NCBI RefSeq assembly: GCF_014651995.1 | Contig: NZ_BMXY01000001.1 | Location: forward strand, 682,001-746,000 | Direction: 5' to 3' | DNA length: 64,000 nt | Origin: Cognatilysobacter xinjiangensis | Lineage (GTDB): Bacteria > Pseudomonadota > Gammaproteobacteria > Xanthomonadales > Xanthomonadaceae | In this document: positions 1-11,358 of the stretch, piece by piece | Layout of the letters: every line of letters begins with the position of its first letter | Position numbering within the stretch: the stretch's first letter is position 1 | The notes under the pieces: model-generated | Told to the model about the DNA's origin: nothing | The model's input: the letters and a program-made list of their open reading frames with translations, nothing else | The model's database searches: none | Program-made: the position numbers and the translations under genes

Positions 1-914
1 TCAGCCGCGCGATGACCATGGAAATCCGCGAAGGCCGCGGCGTGGGCGATCACAAGGACCACATCCTGCTCGACCTGACGCACCTCGGCCCCGAGGTGAT
101 CCACGAGAAGCTGCCGGGTATCGCGGAATCGGCGCGGATCTTCGCCGGCGTCGACGTCGAGAAGCAGCCGATCCCGGTAATTCCGACCGTCCACTACAAC
201 ATGGGCGGCATTCCCACCAACTACCACGGCGAAGTCGTGCAACTGCGCGACGGCGACCCGGACGCGGTCGTGCCGGGCCTGTACGCGATCGGCGAGGCGG
301 CCTGCGTGTCGGTGCACGGCGCAAACCGCCTCGGCTCGAACTCGCTGCTCGACCTCGTGGTGTTCGGCCGCGCGGTGGCCAATCGCTGCGCCGAGACGAT
401 CCCGGCGAACATGCCGCACGCGCCGCTGGCCGCGGACGCCTGCGATCCGGCCCTCGCGCGCCTCGATGCCCTGCGCAACGCCAGTGGCGGTACGCCGACC
501 GCAGTCATCCGCGACAAGATGCAGCGCACCATGCAGGCCGACGCCGCGGTGTTCCGTACCGGGGAGACGCTCGCCGACGGCGTGCGCAAGATGCGCGAGA
601 TCCACGCGTCCTTCGCCGATGTCCGCGTGTCCGACCGCTCGCTGGTCTGGAACTCCGATCTCGTCGAGACCTTCGAGCTGGCGAACCTGCTGGACCAGGC
701 GCTGGTGACGATCGTCTCCGCGGAGAACCGCACTGAGTCGCGCGGCGCGCATGCCCGCGAAGACTTCCCGGAGCGCGACGACGCGAACTGGATGAAGCAC
801 ACGCTGTGCTGGATCGACGCCGCGGGCAACACCCGGATCGATTACCGCCCGGTGCATTCGTACACGCTGACGAACGACATCGCCCCGGTGCCGCCGAAGA
901 AGCGCGTCTACTGA
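1..914 (+). CDS. sdhA: Succinate dehydrogenase flavoprotein subunit, 3' part
   Basis: Catalytic FAD subunit of respiratory complex II, which oxidises succinate to fumarate on the cytoplasmic side of the inner membrane. The 5' end lies outside the window; the frame is open from base 3. The visible part holds the family signatures: [11 protein letters not shown] in the capping/active-site region, [18 protein letters not shown] in the FAD-binding fold, and a C-terminal helical domain ending PPKKRVY, as in other proteobacterial SdhA. It is followed 43 bp later by sdhB and then sdhE, the usual sdh operon order (sdhC and sdhD would lie upstream). No defect is seen in this part. Confidence 0.95.
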   Translation, partial: SRAMTMEIREGRGVGDHKDHILLDLTHLGPEVIHEKLPGIAESARIFAGVDVEKQPIPVIPTVHYNMGGIPTNYHGEVVQLRDGDPDAVVPGLYAIGEAACVSVHGANRLGSNSLLDLVVFGRAVANRCAETIPANMPHAPLAADACDPALARLDALRNASGGTPTAVIRDKMQRTMQADAAVFRTGETLADGVRKMREIHASFADVRVSDRSLVWNSDLVETFELANLLDQALVTIVSAENRTESRGAHAREDFPERDDANWMKHTLCWIDAAGNTRIDYRPVHSYTLTNDIAPVPPKKRVY

Positions 915-957
915 CTCTCGCGTCCGCGCATCGCCGCGGACGACTACGGACCCGACC

Positions 958-1645
958 ATGGCCGAATTCACCCTCCCGAAGAACTCGAAGATCCAGCAGG
1001 GTCGCCACTTCGCCGCCGCCGGCGCGAAGAACCCGCGGGTGTTCAAGGTCTACCGCTGGAACCCGGACGACGGGCGCAACCCGACCGTCGATACGTACGA
1101 AGTCGACATGGCCACGTGCGGCCCGGATGAACATCGACGGCACCAACACGCTGGCCTGCACGAAGGCCATCGACGACTGCCGCAGCGGCGAAGTGGCGAT
1201 CTACCCGCTGCCGCACATGCCGGTGGTGAAGGATCTCGTGCCGGACCTCACGCACTTCTACGCGCAGTACGCGTCGATCAAGCCGTGGCTGCGCACGCAG
1301 AGCCCGACGCCGAGCGACCGCGAGCGCCTGCAGTCGCCGGAAGACCGCAAGAAGCTCGACGGCCTGTACGAGTGCATCCTCTGCGCCTGCTGCTCGACCA
1401 GCTGCCCGAGCTACTGGTGGAACGGCGATCGCTACCTTGGCCCGGCCATCCTGCTGCAGGCCTATCGCTGGATCGTGGATTCGCGCGACGAGGACACCGG
1501 TGCGCGCCTGGACGACCTCGAGGATCCGTTCAAGCTCTACCGCTGCCACACGATCATGAACTGCGCGCGCACCTGCCCGAAGGGCCTGAACCCGGCGCGC
1601 GCGATCGGCGAGATCAAGAAGCTGATGCTGGCGCGCCGCGTCTGA
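958..1645 (+). pseudogene. sdhB: Succinate dehydrogenase iron-sulfur subunit, broken by an internal deletion
   Basis: Electron-transfer subunit of complex II. The first part reads in one frame from ATG 958 ([13 protein letters not shown]...) as far as VDMATCGP, near 1125. The rest reads in a second frame from ATG 1127 ([15 protein letters not shown]) to the stop at 1645. In the family about 32 residues lie between these two points, including the cysteine-rich [2Fe-2S] loop (CREGICGSCA), and here they are absent. The change is a net loss of about 95 bp, not a multiple of three. The downstream cluster ligands are intact: [11 protein letters not shown] for [4Fe-4S] and [12 protein letters not shown] for [3Fe-4S]. 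Without the first cluster a functional SdhB is not expected. An assembly or sequencing error is a real alternative, because everything else in the gene is undamaged. Confidence 0.8.
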
Positions 1646-1667
1646 CGCGACGCGTCGACGCCGCGGC

Positions 1668-1922
1668 ATGAGTCCCGACATCGATCCCGAGATCAAATCG
1701 CTGCGCTGGCGCTGCCGGCGCGGCATGCGCGAGCTCGACCAGTTGCTCGAGCGCTGGCTCGACCGCCGGTGGCCGACAGCCTCCGACGCCGATCGCGGAC
1801 TTTTCCGACGGCTGCTGGACTGCGAGGACGATAGGCTCTGGCGCTCCTTCCTTGGATACGAGCCGCTTGACGATGCCGACCTCCAGGCGCTCGCGCAGCG
1901 CATCGCCGCCCCTGCGGATTGA
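1668..1922 (+). CDS. sdhE: FAD assembly factor SdhE
   Basis: A protein of 84 residues of the SdhE/YgfY (SDH5) family, which promotes covalent attachment of FAD to SdhA. The diagnostic R-G-x-x-E motif is present as RGMRE at residues 18-22, and the small all-helical domain has the expected length. It starts 22 bp after sdhB in the same direction, which fits its role in complex II maturation. Its 3' end overlaps the next gene, so the two are probably translationally coupled. Confidence 0.9.
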   Translation: MSPDIDPEIKSLRWRCRRGMRELDQLLERWLDRRWPTASDADRGLFRRLLDCEDDRLWRSFLGYEPLDDADLQALAQRIAAPAD

Positions 1923-2316
1923 GCTGCGCGGCTCCAGGCAGCTGGCCGCCCTGCTCGTGATGCTCGGCGTACTGGGCGGCGCGGGTCTTTGGCTGACCGA
2001 GCTGCCTGCCGCCCTCGCGGTGCCGGGCAGCATCGTCTGCGTGCTCTACGGAGCGCACCTTGGACGCGTCGAGCGCCGTCGGTCGCCGGTCGAGCTGCTG
2101 CTGCGTGGCGCGGGCGCACAGGTGGACGGCGTTGCGGTCGAGGCGCTCGACCTCGGCTGGCGAGGACCGCTGACGCTCATCGCATGGCGTTCCGGTGGCC
2201 GCCATCACCGACGCGTAGCCTGGCCCGACGTGGTCGATGCCGGGCTGCGACGTGAACTGCGCTTGTGGGTGTCGACGCGGCGTCCCGACGCCGATGCACC
2301 GGCAGTGGCACCATAG
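1873..2316 (+). CDS. YgfX-like small membrane protein
   Basis: About 147 residues. The ATG at 1873 lies inside the end of sdhE; an earlier in-frame ATG exists at 1852. One or two hydrophobic segments lie near the N terminus (around [17 protein letters not shown] and the following [15 protein letters not shown]). They are followed by a polar domain rich in Arg and Trp. In many gammaproteobacteria the gene after sdhE encodes YgfX (CptA), a small inner-membrane protein, and the topology and position match. Sequence recognition is weak, so the name rests mainly on context. Confidence 0.6.
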   Translation: MPTSRRSRSASPPLRIELRGSRQLAALLVMLGVLGGAGLWLTELPAALAVPGSIVCVLYGAHLGRVERRRSPVELLLRGAGAQVDGVAVEALDLGWRGPLTLIAWRSGGRHHRRVAWPDVVDAGLRRELRLWVSTRRPDADAPAVAP

Positions 2317-2339
2317 CCGCCCCCGGGAACAGGCATCGC

Positions 2340-3576
2340 ATGTTCACTCCGCTCCCCGTCGCCATCGGCCTGCGCTACCTGCGCGCCAAACGCCGCAATG
2401 GCTTCATTTCGTTCATTTCGCTCGCCTCGATCCTCGGCATCGCGCTGGGCGTCGCGGCGCTGATCACCACGCTCGCGGTCATGAGCGGCTTCCAGCGCGA
2501 GATCCGCGACCGGATGCTGCAGATGGTGGCGCACGCCACCGTCAGCGGCTTCGGCGAGCCGGTCCACGACTGGCCCGTCGCGGTTCGCAAGGCACTGGCC
2601 GACAAGCGCGTCGCCGGCGCCGCGCCCTACGTCGAGGCGCAGACGCTGCTGTCCGGCCCGCGCAACCAGCCTGCGATCGTGCGCGGCATCCTGCCGGACC
2701 AGGAACGCCACGTATCGGTGATCGCGTCGAAGATGGTGCAGGGCCGGCTCGAGGACCTGAAACCCGGCTCCTTCAACATCGTGCTCGGCCGCGAGCTTGC
2801 GGTCTGGCTCGGCGTCGGTGTCGGCGATGACGTCATCATGATGACGCCGGAGGCACGCGCGACGCCGGTCGGCGCGATGCCGCGCATGAAGCGCTTCCGC
2901 GTAAGCGGCCTCTTCGAAGCCGGCTACAACGAGTACGACCGCGGCATGGCCTTCACCAGCATGCAGGACCTGCAGCGCGTGCAACGCATGGGCGAGGGCG
3001 TGACCGGCGTGCGGCTGCGCCTGCACGACATGGACAAGGCCTGGGAGGTCGCGCGCGACCTCGCGCTCTCGCTCGGCGGCCCGTACCACGTCGGCAACTG
3101 GGCCGACGAGAACGCCAACATGTTCCGCGCGCTCAAGATGGAGAAGACCATCATGGCGATCCTGCTGTCGCTGATCATCGCGATGGGCGCGTTCAACCTG
3201 GTCTCCTCGCAGGTGATGCTGGTCACCGACAAGCAGGCGGACATCGCGATCATGCGCACGCTCGGGCTGTCGCCGCGTGGCGTAATGCAGGTGTTCATCG
3301 TGCAGGGCACGCTGATCGGGGTCATTGGCACACTGATGGGCGTCGTCGGCGGCATCGTGCTGACGCTCAACCTCGAACACATCCTGCACGCCGTCGAAGC
3401 GGTGCTCGGCGTGCAACTGCTACCCGAGGACGTCTACTACATCACCGGCCTTCCCACCGACATGCAGCCGGGCGACATCGTCATCATCGCGGTGGTCGCA
3501 CTGGCGATGGCCTTCCTGGCCACCATCTACCCGGCCTGGCGCGCCTCGCGCACGCCGCCGGCGGAGGCGCTGCGCT

Positions 3577-3584
<8 letters not shown>
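2340..3584 (+). CDS. lolC: Lipoprotein-releasing ABC transporter permease (LolC/LolE family)
   Basis: A 414-residue inner-membrane permease of the Lol system, which extracts mature outer-membrane lipoproteins and hands them to LolA. The N terminus ([19 protein letters not shown]) is typical. One membrane segment follows, then a large periplasmic domain, then three C-terminal segments (about residues 275-300, 320-350 and 375-400) ending in the conserved [17 protein letters not shown]-like tail. ATG 2340 gives the family length; the open frame reaches further upstream without support. It overlaps lolD by 8 bp. Only one permease gene is present here, so it may act as a homodimer (LolF-like) unless a paralogue lies elsewhere. 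Confidence 0.88.
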
Positions 3585-4311
<727 letters not shown>

Positions 4312-4317
4312 TCCGGC

Positions 4318-6645
4318 ATGCACGCGGCAAGGACGCCGCTGATCACCCCGCTCATCGCGCTCGCCTTGCTGGCGGGCGTGTGCGCCTGCCTGTCGCTGCC
4401 CTCGGTGCCGCCGCTCGCGATCGCCCTACCGGTTGCCGCCGGAGGCGCCGTCCTCGCATGGCGCTGGCCGTCGAGGCGCTGGGTTGGCGCGCTGCTTCTG
4501 GGCGCCGGGCTCGCCGGCCTGCACGCGATCCATGCGCTCGTGCTGCAGTTGCCCGCGCACCCGGAACGGCAGGATGCGACGCTCGACGTGCGAATCGTCG
4601 ACCTCCCGCGCGTCGAGCCGCTGCGCACGGTGTTCGAAGCCGAGGTGGAGCGGGACCCGCAGGAGCGGCTCGAAGGTCGTCGGCTGCGACTGTCCTGGTA
4701 CGCGCGTGGCAATGCCGCCCCGCCGATCCTGCGAGCGGGCGAGCGATGGCGCTTCGCCCTGCGTCTGCGGGCGCCGCGGGGCCTGCGCAATCCGGGCGCG
4801 GCCGACGGCGAGATGCACGCGTTCGCCGATCGCCTCACCGCGCTGGGCTATGTCGCGGATGGCGAGCGCGTCGGGCCGTCGACCGGGCTGCAGGGCTGGC
4901 GTGACGCCACGTCTCTGCGCATCGAACGTGCGGTCGACGGGCCCAGCTCGCGCTTCGTGCGTGCGCTCGCGCTCGGCGACACGCGCGGCCTCACCGATGA
5001 CGACTGGACGCGGCTGCGTGCGGACGGGCTGACGCACCTGATCGCGATCAGCGGCTTCCATGTCGGCATGGTGGCCAGCGTCGCGGCGTTGCTCGTACGC
5101 GCCTTGTGGTGGCTGCTGCCGGCGCTGGCACGACGCCTGCCGGCCCGCATCGCGATGGCAATGGCCGGCGTCGGCGGCGCACTCGTTTACGCGGCGGCCT
5201 CCGGTTTCTCTATGCCGACGGTGCGCACGCTGCTGATGATCGCCGTGGTGGCGCTCGCGCGCGGCACGCGTCGTTCGATCGGCATGCCGCAGGCGCTGGC
5301 GATGGCGGCGGTGCCGATGCTGCTGATCGATCCGCTCTGCGTGCTGTCCGCGGGATTCTGGCTGAGCTTCGCGGGCGTGGCCTGGCTGCTGTGGTGCATG
5401 CCGTTGGCGACGTCGCCGGTTCGCGACCTGCTGCGCGCGCAGGGCGTCGCGACGGTTGGCCTGCTGCCGCTCACGGTGGTGCTGTTCGGTCAGGCCTCGC
5501 TGGCGGGCCCGGTCGCCAATCTGGTCGCGGTGCCGTGGTGGAGCCTCGTGGTCGCACCGCTGTCGGTGGCGGGCGTGGCGCTGGATGCCGTGCATCCCGT
5601 GGCCGGCGCCGCGGCCTGGCGACTCGCCGCGCGGTGTTTCGAGCTGGCGTGGCCACTGTTCGAGCGTCTCGCGGATTCGCCCTTGTCGCTCTGGTACCTG
5701 CCCGAGGCCTCCGGCGTCGCGGTCGTCCTCGCCTTGCTCGGCGCGGCCTGGTGCCTGATGCCGCGTGGCACGCCCGGGCGCGCACTTGGCGTGCTGCTGT
5801 GGCTGCCGCTGCTCTGGCCCGATCGCCACGCGCCCGCCGACGGCGACGCCGAGGTGACCGCGATCGACGTGGGGCAGGGGCTGTCGGTGCTGGTGCGCAC
5901 GCGCACGCACAGCCTGCTGTACGACATGGGGCCCGCGGTGCCGGAGGGCTTCGACGCCGGCGAGCGCGCGGTTGTGCCCGTGCTGCACGCCCGCGGCGTG
6001 CGACGGCTGGACCGGATGATGGTCAGCCATGCCGACCTCGACCACATCGGAGGACTCGACGCCGTGCGCCGCGAAATCCGCGCCGACGCGCTGTTCGCCC
6101 CCGACGGCGCGGGCGTGCAGGACGCGCGACCCTGTCTCGCAGGAAGCTCATGGAGCTGGGACGGCGTGCGCTTCCGGGTCCTGCATCCGCCACCTTACTT
6201 CCCGTATCTCGCGAACGAGGCCAGCTGCGTGCTGCGGATCGAGACGCGGCATGGTGCTGTCCTGCTGACCGGCGACATCGGCGAGGCCATCGAGGCGCGG
6301 CTGGTGGCGATGCAGTCCGCGGCGCTGCGCGTGGACGCCGTCTTCGTGCCGCACCACGGCAGCCGGCATTCCTCAAGCCAGGCCTTCGTGCGCGCCACCG
6401 GCGCGCGGCTGGCGATCGTCTCGGCCGGCCATTCGAACCGGTTCCGGCATCCCAACCGGCAGGTCGTCGAGCGCTGGCAGACCGCAGGCGCCCGGGTCAT
6501 CGATACGGCCGACGCCGGCGCGGTGACGCTGCGCAGCGGGCCGGGCGGTATCGTGGCCTCGGGGCGGCGCGAGGCCCGCCCGCGGTTGTGGGACGCCGCG
6601 CGCCGGGCAACTGCGGACGCTGGGCTATCCTATCGACGCGACTGA
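4318..6645 (+). CDS. comEC: DNA internalization-related competence protein ComEC/Rec2
   Basis: A 775-residue polytopic inner-membrane protein that forms the channel for single-stranded DNA uptake during natural transformation. The N-terminal part has hydrophobic helices and an OB-like DUF4131 region. The central Competence domain carries LIAISGFHVGM and many membrane segments. The C-terminal metallo-beta-lactamase-like domain carries SHADLDHIGG, the LTGDIGE region and VPHHGSRHSSSQAF. Length and domain order match the family and no disruption is seen. It sits between lolD and exbB. Natural competence would also need type IV pili and ComEA elsewhere in the genome. Confidence 0.92.
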   Translation: MHAARTPLITPLIALALLAGVCACLSLPSVPPLAIALPVAAGGAVLAWRWPSRRWVGALLLGAGLAGLHAIHALVLQLPAHPERQDATLDVRIVDLPRVEPLRTVFEAEVERDPQERLEGRRLRLSWYARGNAAPPILRAGERWRFALRLRAPRGLRNPGAADGEMHAFADRLTALGYVADGERVGPSTGLQGWRDATSLRIERAVDGPSSRFVRALALGDTRGLTDDDWTRLRADGLTHLIAISGFHVGMVASVAALLVRALWWLLPALARRLPARIAMAMAGVGGALVYAAASGFSMPTVRTLLMIAVVALARGTRRSIGMPQALAMAAVPMLLIDPLCVLSAGFWLSFAGVAWLLWCMPLATSPVRDLLRAQGVATVGLLPLTVVLFGQASLAGPVANLVAVPWWSLVVAPLSVAGVALDAVHPVAGAAAWRLAARCFELAWPLFERLADSPLSLWYLPEASGVAVVLALLGAAWCLMPRGTPGRALGVLLWLPLLWPDRHAPADGDAEVTAIDVGQGLSVLVRTRTHSLLYDMGPAVPEGFDAGERAVVPVLHARGVRRLDRMMVSHADLDHIGGLDAVRREIRADALFAPDGAGVQDARPCLAGSSWSWDGVRFRVLHPPPYFPYLANEASCVLRIETRHGAVLLTGDIGEAIEARLVAMQSAALRVDAVFVPHHGSRHSSSQAFVRATGARLAIVSAGHSNRFRHPNRQVVERWQTAGARVIDTADAGAVTLRSGPGGIVASGRREARPRLWDAARRATADAGLSYRRD

Positions 6646-6661
6646 ACGCCCTGGAGGGGAC

Positions 6662-7291
6662 GTGCTCGAACTCGTGAAAGCCGGCGGCTGGCCGATGATC
6701 CCGCTGCTGCTGCTGTCGGCACTTGCGCTGGCGCTGATCGTCGAGCGCGGCTGGACGCTGCGCCGCAGCCGCGTCATGCCGGCCAAGCTCGGCGACGAGG
6801 TCCGCACCTGGGCCGCTCGGGGCAACCTCGATCCCGCCCACATCGACTCGCTGCGGGAGACCTCGCCGCTGGGCACGCTGCTCGCCGCGGTGCTCGACAT
6901 GCGCAACCGCTCGCGGGAAGTGATGCGCGAGCGCGTCGAGGACGTCGGGCGCCACCTCGTGCACCGCATGGAGCGCTACCTCAACACGCTCGGCACGATC
7001 GCCGCCGCGGGCCCGCTGCTCGGCCTGTTCGGCACCGTGGTCGGCATGATCCAGATGTTCCTCGGCATTCTCGACTACGGCATCGGCGACGTGAACCAGC
7101 TCGCCGGCGGCATCGGCAAGGCGCTGGTCTGCACCGCCACCGGCATGATCGTGGCCATCCCCGCGCTCATCGCGCATCGCTGGTTCCGCGGCCGTATCGC
7201 GGAATACATCGTCGACATGGAGCACGAGGCGATCGCGCTGATGGACGTGGTCGAGCAGCGCGCCCAGCGCCCCGCGCCGCAGGTCGCCTGA
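6662..7291 (+). CDS. exbB: MotA/TolQ/ExbB proton channel family protein
   Basis: A 209-residue inner-membrane protein starting with GTG at 6662. Three membrane segments are predicted, near residues 10-28, 115-140 and 155-180. The channel region GTIAAAGPLLGLFGTVVGMI is typical of ExbB/TolQ, which form a proton channel with ExbD/TolR to energise outer-membrane processes. It overlaps exbD by one base. The pair lies directly ahead of msbA-lpxK, as commonly seen in this family, so a role in envelope or lipid A transport is possible but unproven. Confidence 0.9.
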   Translation: MLELVKAGGWPMIPLLLLSALALALIVERGWTLRRSRVMPAKLGDEVRTWAARGNLDPAHIDSLRETSPLGTLLAAVLDMRNRSREVMRERVEDVGRHLVHRMERYLNTLGTIAAAGPLLGLFGTVVGMIQMFLGILDYGIGDVNQLAGGIGKALVCTATGMIVAIPALIAHRWFRGRIAEYIVDMEHEAIALMDVVEQRAQRPAPQVA

Positions 7292-7725
7292 TGCGCATCG
7301 GCGGGCACCGGCCGAACGACGAGCCGGACATCAACCTGGTTCCGCTGATCGACGTGATCCTCGTGCTGGTCATCTTCTTCGTGGTGACCGCGACGTTCGA
7401 GGGCCGCTCGGCGCTCAAGCTCGAGCTGCCGAAGGCGAACGGCGAATCGACGCAGGCGAAGGACCCGCTCGACGTGCTCGTCAACGCGCAGGGCCGGTAC
7501 TTCGTCGAGGACCGGGAGGTGATCCGCGACGACGCGGCGTCGCTGAAGGCGACCATCAACGAGGTCGGCGGCCGCGACCGCAACCGCGCGGTGATGCTGC
7601 GCGCCGACGCGCGCACGCCCTACCAGGCGGTGATCACGGCCCAGGAAGCGCTCGGCCAGCTCGGTTACCGGCAGATCCTGCTCGCGGTGTCGACGCCGAC
7701 AGAGAAGAAGGCGGCGTCCAAGTGA
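7291..7725 (+). CDS. exbD: ExbD/TolR family biopolymer transport protein
   Basis: A 144-residue partner of ExbB with one N-terminal membrane helix (INLVPLIDVILVLVIFFVV). The aspartate at residue 21 is in the position of the proton-carrying Asp of ExbD/TolR. A periplasmic domain follows. The ATG shares a base with the exbB stop, and the 3' end overlaps the GTG of msbA by 4 bp. This points to a single translationally coupled operon through lpxK and kdsB. Confidence 0.9.
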   Translation: MRIGGHRPNDEPDINLVPLIDVILVLVIFFVVTATFEGRSALKLELPKANGESTQAKDPLDVLVNAQGRYFVEDREVIRDDAASLKATINEVGGRDRNRAVMLRADARTPYQAVITAQEALGQLGYRQILLAVSTPTEKKAASK

Positions 7726-9470
7726 GCGATCGCGCCAGCAGCTGGGCGACGTACGCGCGCCTGCAGACGTTCGGCCGGCCCTATCGCGCCTTCCTCGTGC
7801 TGGCCTTCATCGGCATGGGGCTGGAGGCGATCGGCAGCGCGGGTTTCGCCCGCATCATGAAGCCGCTGATCGACGAAACCATCGTCGCGCGCGCGCCCGA
7901 GGCCGCGTGGAACGTGCCGCTCGGCATCGTCGCGCTGTTCGTGCTCCGCGGCATTTCGGGCTATATCGCCGACATGGCATCGGCGCGCGCGGGCCGCGGC
8001 ATCGCGCGCGACCTTCGCGTGCAGGTGTTGTCGAAATACCTGCGCCTGCCGGGCCAGCGTTTCGACGCGGAATCGGTCCCGTCCATGCTCAATCGCCTCG
8101 GCTCGGACAGCGACCAGGTCGCGCTCGCGGCCGTGGATGCGCTGAAGGTGATGATCCAGCAGTCGCTGCAGGTCATCGCCATGCTCGGGATGATGTTCTG
8201 GTACAGCTGGAAGGTGACGCTGGCGGTGCTGGTGCTCGCGCCGCCGCTCGCCTGGGTGATGGACAACGTCGGTCGCCGCTACCGCCGCATCGGCCACCGC
8301 ATCCAGGAAAGCAACTCGCAGCTCATGCAGTACGCCGATCAGGCGCTGGGCAGCCACCAGGACGTCAAGGCCTACGGCGCGCAGGGCATCGAGACGGGCC
8401 GCTACGCCCGCCAGGCCGACGACGTCCTGAAGCTCAGCCTCAAGGTCGAATCCACGCGCAGCATCTCCTCGGCGATGGTGCAGCTGATGGGCTCGATCGG
8501 GCTCGCGGCGCTCGCGTTCATGGCCGGACGCGAGGCGGCCGCGGGGCGCCTCACCGCGGGCGATTTCGTCGGTCTGATGGTCGCGATGATGGCGATCATC
8601 CCGGCGATCAAGCAGCTCACGAACGTGCAGGGCATGCTGCAGCGCGGGCTGGCGTCGTCCGAGCGCCTGTTCGAGATCCTCGATTCGCCCGACGAGCCCG
8701 ATTCCGGCACGCGCGAGCTCGCCCGCGCGCGCGGCGAGCTCGAATTCCGCGACGTCGCCGCCCGCTATCCGGGCCAGGCCGCGCCGGTGCTGTCGGACAT
8801 CAGTTTCGTCGCCCGTCCCGGAACGGTCACCGCGATCGTCGGGCGCTCGGGCAGCGGCAAGTCGACGCTGGTCAAGCTCATCCCGCGCTTCTACGACCCC
8901 GAAGCGGGGCAGATCCTCCTGGATGGCCATCCGCTGCCCGAGTACCGGCTCGCCGACCTCCGCCGCCAGATCGCGCTGGTCGGCCAGCAGGTGATGCTGT
9001 TCGACGGCTCGGTGATGGAGAACGTCGCCTATGGCGAGCTTGCGGACGTCGAAGCTGACCGGCTGCGGCGCGCGATCGAGGGCGCGAATGCCGCCGAGTT
9101 CGTCGATCGCATGGACGAGGGCGAGCGCAGCCCGATCGGCGTTCGCGGCGGGCGCCTTTCCGGCGGCCAGCGCCAGCGCCTCGCCATCGCCCGCGCCATG
9201 CTCAAGGACGCGCCGGTGCTGATCCTCGACGAGGCCACCGCAGCGCTCGACACCGAATCCGAGCGGCTGGTGCAGGACGCGCTCGAACGCCTGATGCCGG
9301 ATCGCACGACGCTGGTGATCGCGCATCGCCTGTCCACCATCGAGCACGCCGACCAGGTGCTGGTGCTCGACCAGGGGCGCATCGTCGAGCGCGGCACGCA
9401 CACCGAGCTGCTCGCGCGGGGCGGGCTCTACGCGCACCTGCACCGGATGCAGTTCCGCGAGGCCGGCTGA
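7722..9470 (+). CDS. msbA: Lipid A export ATP-binding/permease protein MsbA
   Basis: A 582-residue half-transporter that flips core-lipid A across the inner membrane. The N-terminal ABC membrane domain has about six helices. The C-terminal nucleotide-binding domain has Walker [10 protein letters not shown] at residues 374-382, the signature LSGGQRQR near 479-486, Walker [13 protein letters not shown] and the H-loop AHRLSTI. GTG 7722 overlaps exbD, and the stop shares a base with the lpxK start. The neighbours lpxK and kdsB are also lipopolysaccharide genes, which supports the assignment over other ABC exporters. Confidence 0.94.
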   Translation: MSDRASSWATYARLQTFGRPYRAFLVLAFIGMGLEAIGSAGFARIMKPLIDETIVARAPEAAWNVPLGIVALFVLRGISGYIADMASARAGRGIARDLRVQVLSKYLRLPGQRFDAESVPSMLNRLGSDSDQVALAAVDALKVMIQQSLQVIAMLGMMFWYSWKVTLAVLVLAPPLAWVMDNVGRRYRRIGHRIQESNSQLMQYADQALGSHQDVKAYGAQGIETGRYARQADDVLKLSLKVESTRSISSAMVQLMGSIGLAALAFMAGREAAAGRLTAGDFVGLMVAMMAIIPAIKQLTNVQGMLQRGLASSERLFEILDSPDEPDSGTRELARARGELEFRDVAARYPGQAAPVLSDISFVARPGTVTAIVGRSGSGKSTLVKLIPRFYDPEAGQILLDGHPLPEYRLADLRRQIALVGQQVMLFDGSVMENVAYGELADVEADRLRRAIEGANAAEFVDRMDEGERSPIGVRGGRLSGGQRQRLAIARAMLKDAPVLILDEATAALDTESERLVQDALERLMPDRTTLVIAHRLSTIEHADQVLVLDQGRIVERGTHTELLARGGLYAHLHRMQFREAG

Positions 9471-10471
9471 TGGCCCGCACGCCGCGCCACTGGTACGGCG
9501 ACGCCCCGGTGCCGCTGGCGGCGCGGGTGCTGGAGCCGCTGTACGCGGCGCTCACGCGGCTGCGCGGCGGGCTGTACCGCCGCCGGCTGCTGCACGGACG
9601 CCATCCCGGCGTGCCGGTGGTGGTGATCGGCAACGTCACCGCGGGAGGCACCGGCAAGACGCCGATGACCGTCGCGGTGGTCGAGCGCCTGCGTGACGCC
9701 GGCTGGTCGCCCGGCGTCGCGAGCCGCGGCTACGGCCGCCGCGGCAAGGCGCCGCTGTGGGTGGAGGCGGGCACCTCCGCGGTGGAGGCCGGCGACGAAC
9801 CGCTACTGATCGCGCGTCGCACCGGCGTGCCCGTACGCGTGGACCGCGACCGCGCCGCTGCCGCGCGCGCGCTGGTGGCCGCCGGCTGCGACGTGATCGT
9901 CTGCGACGACGGCCTGCAGCACTACCGGCTGGCGCGCGACATCGAGATCGAGGTGGTGGATGGCCGCCGTCGTTACGGCAACGGCCGCCTGCTGCCGGCC
10001 GGCCCCCTGCGCGAGCCCGCCGAACGCGCGAGCCGCTGCGATTTCCGCGTGGTCAATTTCGGCGACGGGGGGCAGGGCGAGGCGGGCTTCGGCGAGTGGC
10101 CGATGCGCCTGGCCGTGCGTGACGCGATGCCGCTGCAGGGCCGCCGCGCGCGGCCGCTGACGATATTCACCGGCCAGCGCGTGCATGCGGTCGCCGGTAT
10201 CGGCGATCCGGCGCGCTTCTTCGATACGCTCAAGGCGCGCGGCATCGCGGTGATCCCGCACGCGTTTCCCGACCATCACGCCTTCCAGCCTGCGGACCTC
10301 GCGTTCACCAGCCCGCTACCGGTACTGATGACCGAAAAGGACGCGGTCAAGTGCGTCGCGTTCGCTCCCGAGCACAGCTACGCCGTGCCGGTCAGCGCCG
10401 AGCTGCCGGAAGCGTTCTGGACCGCATTCATCGACCGTCTCGACCGTCTGCGCAGGCCCCGTACCCCATGA
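9470..10471 (+). CDS. lpxK: Tetraacyldisaccharide 4'-kinase
   Basis: A 333-residue membrane-associated kinase that phosphorylates the 4' position of the tetraacyldisaccharide to give lipid IVA. The P-loop [11 protein letters not shown] lies at about residues 53-63 and is followed by [12 protein letters not shown] and the [15 protein letters not shown] motif, all hallmarks of LpxK. A C-terminal MTEKDAVKC segment is also present. ATG 9470 overlaps the msbA stop, and the 3' end overlaps kdsB by 4 bp. Confidence 0.95.
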   Translation: MARTPRHWYGDAPVPLAARVLEPLYAALTRLRGGLYRRRLLHGRHPGVPVVVIGNVTAGGTGKTPMTVAVVERLRDAGWSPGVASRGYGRRGKAPLWVEAGTSAVEAGDEPLLIARRTGVPVRVDRDRAAAARALVAAGCDVIVCDDGLQHYRLARDIEIEVVDGRRRYGNGRLLPAGPLREPAERASRCDFRVVNFGDGGQGEAGFGEWPMRLAVRDAMPLQGRRARPLTIFTGQRVHAVAGIGDPARFFDTLKARGIAVIPHAFPDHHAFQPADLAFTSPLPVLMTEKDAVKCVAFAPEHSYAVPVSAELPEAFWTAFIDRLDRLRRPRTP

Positions 10472-11235
10472 CCGGATTCGTCGTCGCCATCCCTGCGCGC
10501 CATGCCGCGTCGCGCCTGCCGGGCAAGCCCCTGAGGCCGCTGGGCGGCGAACCGCTGGTGCTGCACGTCGCCCGCCGCGCGCTGGCCGCGGGTGCCCGCG
10601 AGGTCTGGGTGGCGACGGACGACGCCCGCATCGCCGACGCACTCGACGGCAGCGGCGTGCGCATCGCGATGACTGCCGCCGACCATGCGTCCGGCACCGA
10701 TCGCCTTGCCGAATGCGCGCGCATCGCCGGCTGGAGCGACGACACCATCGTGGTCAACCTGCAGGGCGACGAGCCGTTCGCGCCCGTGGCCGGGATCCGC
10801 GCCGTGGCCGGCCTGCTGGAGCGCTCGACCGCGCCGATGGCGACGTTGGGCGCGGTGATCAACGATGTCGAGCAACTGTTCGACCCCAATGCGGTGAAGC
10901 TGGTGGCCGACGCGACCGGGCACGCGCTGTATTTCAGTCGCGCGCCCATCCCGTGGCCGCGCGATGCCTTCGCCCGGTCGCGCGACGCGCTGCCGGCCGG
11001 CGGTCCGTGGCTGCGCCACATCGGCATCTACGCCTACCGCGCCGGCTTCCTGCAGACCTTCGCGGACATGCCGCCGGGGCGCCTGGAGGTCATCGAGTCG
11101 CTGGAGCAATTGCGCGTGATGGAGGCCGGCTACCGCATCGCGGTCGCCGTCACGCCGGAGCCTTTCCCGCCCGGCGTGGACACGCCCGAGGACCTGGAGC
11201 GCGCCGAGCGCCACCTGGCCACGCTGCGCGGCTGA
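10468..11235 (+). CDS. kdsB: 3-deoxy-manno-octulosonate cytidylyltransferase
   Basis: A 255-residue enzyme that activates Kdo as CMP-Kdo for LPS inner-core synthesis. It starts at ATG 10468 ([19 protein letters not shown]), which overlaps the lpxK stop as ATGA; longer frames upstream are inside lpxK. The nucleotide-binding region [10 protein letters not shown], the segment [12 protein letters not shown] and the C-terminal [12 protein letters not shown] are conserved in KdsB. It is the last gene of the lipid A/Kdo block; uvrC follows after a gap of 123 bp. Confidence 0.95.
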   Translation: MTGFVVAIPARHAASRLPGKPLRPLGGEPLVLHVARRALAAGAREVWVATDDARIADALDGSGVRIAMTAADHASGTDRLAECARIAGWSDDTIVVNLQGDEPFAPVAGIRAVAGLLERSTAPMATLGAVINDVEQLFDPNAVKLVADATGHALYFSRAPIPWPRDAFARSRDALPAGGPWLRHIGIYAYRAGFLQTFADMPPGRLEVIESLEQLRVMEAGYRIAVAVTPEPFPPGVDTPEDLERAERHLATLRG

Positions 11236-11358
11236 GCCCCGTGGGAGCGGGTTCTCATCGCCTGCGCTTGCCGCGGCCGATAATCGGCCCCACCTCGCGT
11301 AGATGTCTTTCTCCCGCATGATCCGCCGCCCCGCGCGCGACCCGGGGGCCGCCGGCCG

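Noticed and set aside
958-1645. Programmed frameshift to explain the two sdhB frames
   Set aside because: About 32 conserved residues are missing at the junction, so shifting frame alone would not restore a normal protein; there is no slippery heptamer.
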